Part shown: positions 61,501-64,000 of the stretch, in pieces | Numbering within the stretch: the first letter of the stretch is position 1 | How the letters are laid out: each line of letters starts with the position of its first letter | NCBI GenBank assembly: GCA_028554645.1 | Contig: JAQOOI010000064.1 | Location: 1,240,001 to 1,304,000, forward strand | Direction of reading: 5' to 3' | Source of the DNA: Omphalotus guepiniiformis | Taxonomy: Eukaryota > Basidiomycota > Agaricomycetes > Agaricales > Omphalotaceae | DNA length: 64,000 bases | The notes under the pieces: model-generated | What the model saw: only the letters and a program-made list of their open reading frames with translations | What the model was told of the DNA's origin: nothing | Database searches by the model: none | Program-made: the position numbers and the translations under genes

Positions 61501-62619
61501 CAATGTTGCCTTCGCTTCGGAGCCCCCGCCAACGATTTTATATTCGATGCTATCGTTGACCGTATGTGGGAAGTAGCTCAAGGAAGATTTGGAGCTCGTA
61601 GTATGCGGGCGTGCCTCGAGAGCCCTCACATAACTCTCAGTCAGCAACGTCGCATTGCTACTGCAGTGATCTTGAACTCAATACCTTTGGCAACAAACCC
61701 CAATGGTGCACTTCTACTGACATGGTTACTCGACACTTCAGGATTTCCTTCGCGATATAATCTTCTTGCCCCCCGATTCACTCCTCACCTATCCCATCTT
61801 TGCACACATAAGCTGGCTTCCTTGACTGTATTGAGGATCGTTAATCAAAAGATCGAACCGGAGGCTTCTCGACAGATCGTTGGAGCTCTCTTTGCCTCTC
61901 CTGGAGATCATGTACTCACCGACGTGCTCGGTGATCAAGTCAATGGAGTCGCTGTCGTTCATAAGATCCTCACCAGTCCCTTCATTGATCCTGCTGAAAA
62001 GGCTCAGTATGTAGAGGCTACCAAACGCGTGTTAATCGAGTTGAAGGTGATCGCAACTCAAGCCTACCGTAGGTTGATCGAGGAAGTGGGTCTTCCTATT
62101 CCGAACTTCCAGCCGACCTACTCGAATACCGCACCGGTGTCCGGCAAAGGCAAAGGCTCTCAGAACTCGTTCAGCGTACCTGGTTTACCTCAGGGATATG
62201 CGTCCAATGATCAAGGACTAGCCTCTATGATGGCAGCGCTACAGATGGGTGGTCAAAATCCTCAAGCTGGGCCTCCCCAGCTTCAGATTGACCCAGGATA
62301 TGATACCACTGGAGTTCGACTTGCTGGCAACCCAGGCAGTGCTTTCGCTCCTGGAGTAGATCCTTTCAGTCCTTTCGGTATGCGCTCACAAGATAACACC
62401 AGTCCCCGGGGCACACTTCGCCGAACCGGCAGTCTTCCCGCCCCCGGTACACCAGCTCAGAGTTCTCAGTATGGTGTGCAGTCACCCAGTTTGACGCAGG
62501 CAGGAACTATGCTCCAGTACGGCGGAATGCCGACTCAGACGATTCCTCCCCATCTTTACCAAACACCTTACATGTACTACGCGCAAAATTCCCCCAACAT
62601 GGGCACCTTTCACGCGTAA
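58549..62619 (+). CDS. RRM and Pumilio-repeat RNA-binding protein, Jsn1/Puf2-like
   Basis: Post-transcriptional regulator that binds mRNA 3' ends; yeast Jsn1/Puf2 bind membrane-protein and mitochondrial mRNAs. Exon 1 (58549 to about 58644) reads MSLSATDNNGSYSRAPPSGK; splicing gives AKRARELQAGQELGARYRPP. A long Ser/Pro-rich region includes LDYLGLDDSHRPPATISELR. RRM1 is SLWIGNLDSAVTSEQLIHVF with CGFVNFVDQADAIRAKDDVL; RRM2 is ALWIGSIPSTTTPATILSVF with CGFVNFERLDDAVRARKALN. The PUF domain starts near 61050: SDWLGNTVVQKLFEKCSTGP (needs an intron with donor GTTGTT, about 61231-61278), GIHKNGTWAAQKIIECVSTP, LDQFGNYVVQCCLRFGAPAN and RFGARSMRACLESPHITLSQ. The Gln/Pro-rich C-terminus ends NSPNMGTFHA. 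Order RRM-RRM-PUF is diagnostic for the Jsn1 group. Confidence 0.92.
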
Positions 62620-63056
62620 TATTCTCTGATGTTACGACCAAGTTATGAACGCCGCTCGTTTCGCCCCGCATCCATTTTATCTATCACGTTCGTTCAGTCA
62701 CTATCTATAGTCCGACTCATGTGCACTTGATTCTCGCTCGTGTTACCGCAAAACCTTGATACCCACTTCGGCAAACGTTGTACATTGACACCAAAAGCAG
62801 GGCAACCATTGTTAGGATTACTGTGCTGGAACGGCTTCTCATTTTCACCTTCGTATTTACGCGCTTTTTCTCTGCTGCTTTCATCTTCTGTATAGTAAAG
62901 GACTGGCTGTAAAACAACAGTCAAAGAAATAGAATGGATACATACACCTAGCGTCATATACTCAGTACCTACAGTACTTTGCACTTGTTTGTGTATTTAC
63001 CGGATTAAATTCAGAATAAATCGCAACTTGAACCTGACTTGAACTATTTACTGAAC
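62620..63056. other. 437-bp intergenic region
   Basis: 3' flank of the RRM-PUF gene and promoter of the next gene. Nothing recognisable is seen. Confidence 0.4.
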
Positions 63057-63781
63057 ATGGGAAATGCCTCTTCCAAAGCTGCTCGTAGATTGCCTAGACA
63101 TACCGGAGGAGACCCGCCTTCATTGACGAGTTCAAATGCATCTAGGGCCTTTCCTCATCGACCTCCAATAGCAAAAGAGCAAAAGGACCAAGGCATGTAG
63201 AACTAGTAAGACAACACGAACAGGATCATCTGATGTACTTCTCTATTCTTTCAGTGATTGATGAAGATTCCAAGGATCCTCATTTCCTCTCCAATTTGAG
63301 CCGCCTAGGCCCAGTTGCTGTGGATCATCATATGAAAGCCGTCCGACCAGTTCGAGATTTTCCCGTCTCTCAGGTAGTGTGCGACGAATAATTCATTTCA
63401 ATGTCCAGGCACAAAAATCCCGCCAAATGTTGGAATCTAGGGTACAATCTGAGGTTGAAGCATACTCGATGCAAACCACCAGAAACCGAATACATGCGTC
63501 GACGCTGAGCTATCTTCTGGACAAGAGCAAGTCGACCGCCTCCAGGAGCGAGATGACAGAACTGGCGGACAAGTATGGACTCGACATTGAAAAGCTGGAA
63601 AGCGTTTCTCGGTATGTTGCTAGTCCCAGTATACAGGGTAACAGTGTCGTCAGAACAGTACGGAATGAAGACGGAGAAGAAGAGTTCTCTGTCGTGGTAA
63701 GTTGGCCTACTGAAGAGAAATTTTGGCGGCTAATTGACAATTTTCCTGGAGGCAATTTGGGCGCAGCCAAAGTTTTCCTAG
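63057..63781 (+). CDS. Small conserved-looking fungal protein with possible N-myristoylation, function unknown
   Basis: Four exons give about 180 residues. Exon 1 starts MGNASSKAARRLPRHTGGDP: Gly2 followed by Ser at position 5-6 fits N-myristoylation, or the Arg-rich start could be a mitochondrial presequence. The first intron is GC-AG (donor AAG|GCATGT at about 63193, acceptor TTTCAG), since only that keeps the frame into VIDEDSKDPHFLSNLSRLGP. Further exons encode AVDHHMKAVRPVRDFPVSQ, then AQKSRQMLESRVQSEVEAYS, SEMTELADKYGLDIEKLESV and VVRTVRNEDGEEEFSVV. The last intron (GTAAGT, branch CTAATTGAC, acceptor GCGCAG) leaves a 4-residue end, PKFS, stop at 63779-63781. No family recognised. Confidence 0.7.
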
Positions 63782-63950
63782 TAGTGCACTTGTATAATTA
63801 TTCTCCAGCACTAGCAATAGTAGTATATTTTTTATTTTCTAAAACGCGCACTGAGTACTGAGCAATTGTTAATGTTATTTTGTAATACTTGGTCCTTATT
63901 GTATGCACGTCCACGACGTCACGCGGTGTTTCACTTGAATCCTTACTACC

Positions 63951-64000
63951 ATGTTCAAGCAGTCAGTGCGTTCTCCGCTTCGCACTGTACGGGCTTTCTC
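63951..64000 (+). CDS. Start of a gene with a mitochondrial presequence (truncated by the window)
   Basis: Only 16 complete codons are visible: MFKQSVRSPLRTVRAF. The pattern of Arg/Lys, Ser and Phe without acidic residues is a matrix-targeting presequence. The ATG is in a good context (CTACC ATG). The product cannot be named from this fragment. Confidence 0.55.
   Translation, partial: MFKQSVRSPLRTVRAF

Overview
The window is nuclear DNA of an intron-rich filamentous basidiomycete, most likely an agaricomycete mushroom. The evidence is many phase-variable introns of about 48-60 nt with GTNNGT donors, CTNAC/CTGAC branch sites and short pyrimidine tracts; tightly packed genes on both strands; monocistronic, often divergent promoters; and housekeeping proteins that read as fungal orthologues. 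No rRNA, tRNA, transposon or CRISPR array was recognised. Gene ends below come from reading splice junctions by eye, so internal exon borders are approximate unless given.

Layout. 1-14 kb: mitochondrial and housekeeping genes: the 3' part of SDH1, an SPF45-type splicing factor, a small hydrophilic protein, a RsfS/MALSU1-like mitochondrial protein divergent to the SHR3 permease chaperone, a LETM1/Mdm38 protein, an ALKBH1-like dioxygenase, an apparently secreted FAH-fold protein and ribosomal protein eS21. 14-28 kb: a GYP7-type Rab GAP, the DNA2 nuclease-helicase divergent to an aprataxin (HNT3) across a promoter with three ACGCGT boxes, a Gfo/Idh/MocA oxidoreductase, a small coiled-coil protein, a divergent homeodomain-like protein, and a very short two-exon PIG-Y gene. 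28-46 kb: SFI1 (centrin-binding spindle-pole protein), TEL2, an RNF216-type RBR ubiquitin ligase, linker histone H1 copy A, AP-3 beta and a SERINC/TMS1 membrane protein. 46-53 kb: a GDS1-type winged-helix protein that also carries an APSES/KilA-N-like region, linker histone H1 copy B, and a degenerate AMP-binding (acyl-CoA synthetase-like) protein. 54-64 kb: an NLR-like STAND protein (helical N-terminal domain, NB-ARC-type NTPase, TPR repeats), a Jsn1/Puf2-type RRM-PUF protein, a small conserved protein with a GC-AG intron, and the first codons of a gene with a mitochondrial presequence.

Most of the window is ordinary conserved chromosome arm; genes sit near each other without forming a pathway. 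The parts most worth following are the NLR-like receptor (54.4-58.1 kb), the acyl-CoA-synthetase-like pseudoenzyme next to it, the GDS1/APSES combination, the signal-peptide-bearing FAH protein, the possible targeting switch at the RsfS/SHR3 divergent promoter, and shared promoter motifs (ACGCGT, TCACGTG) upstream of replication and chromatin genes.
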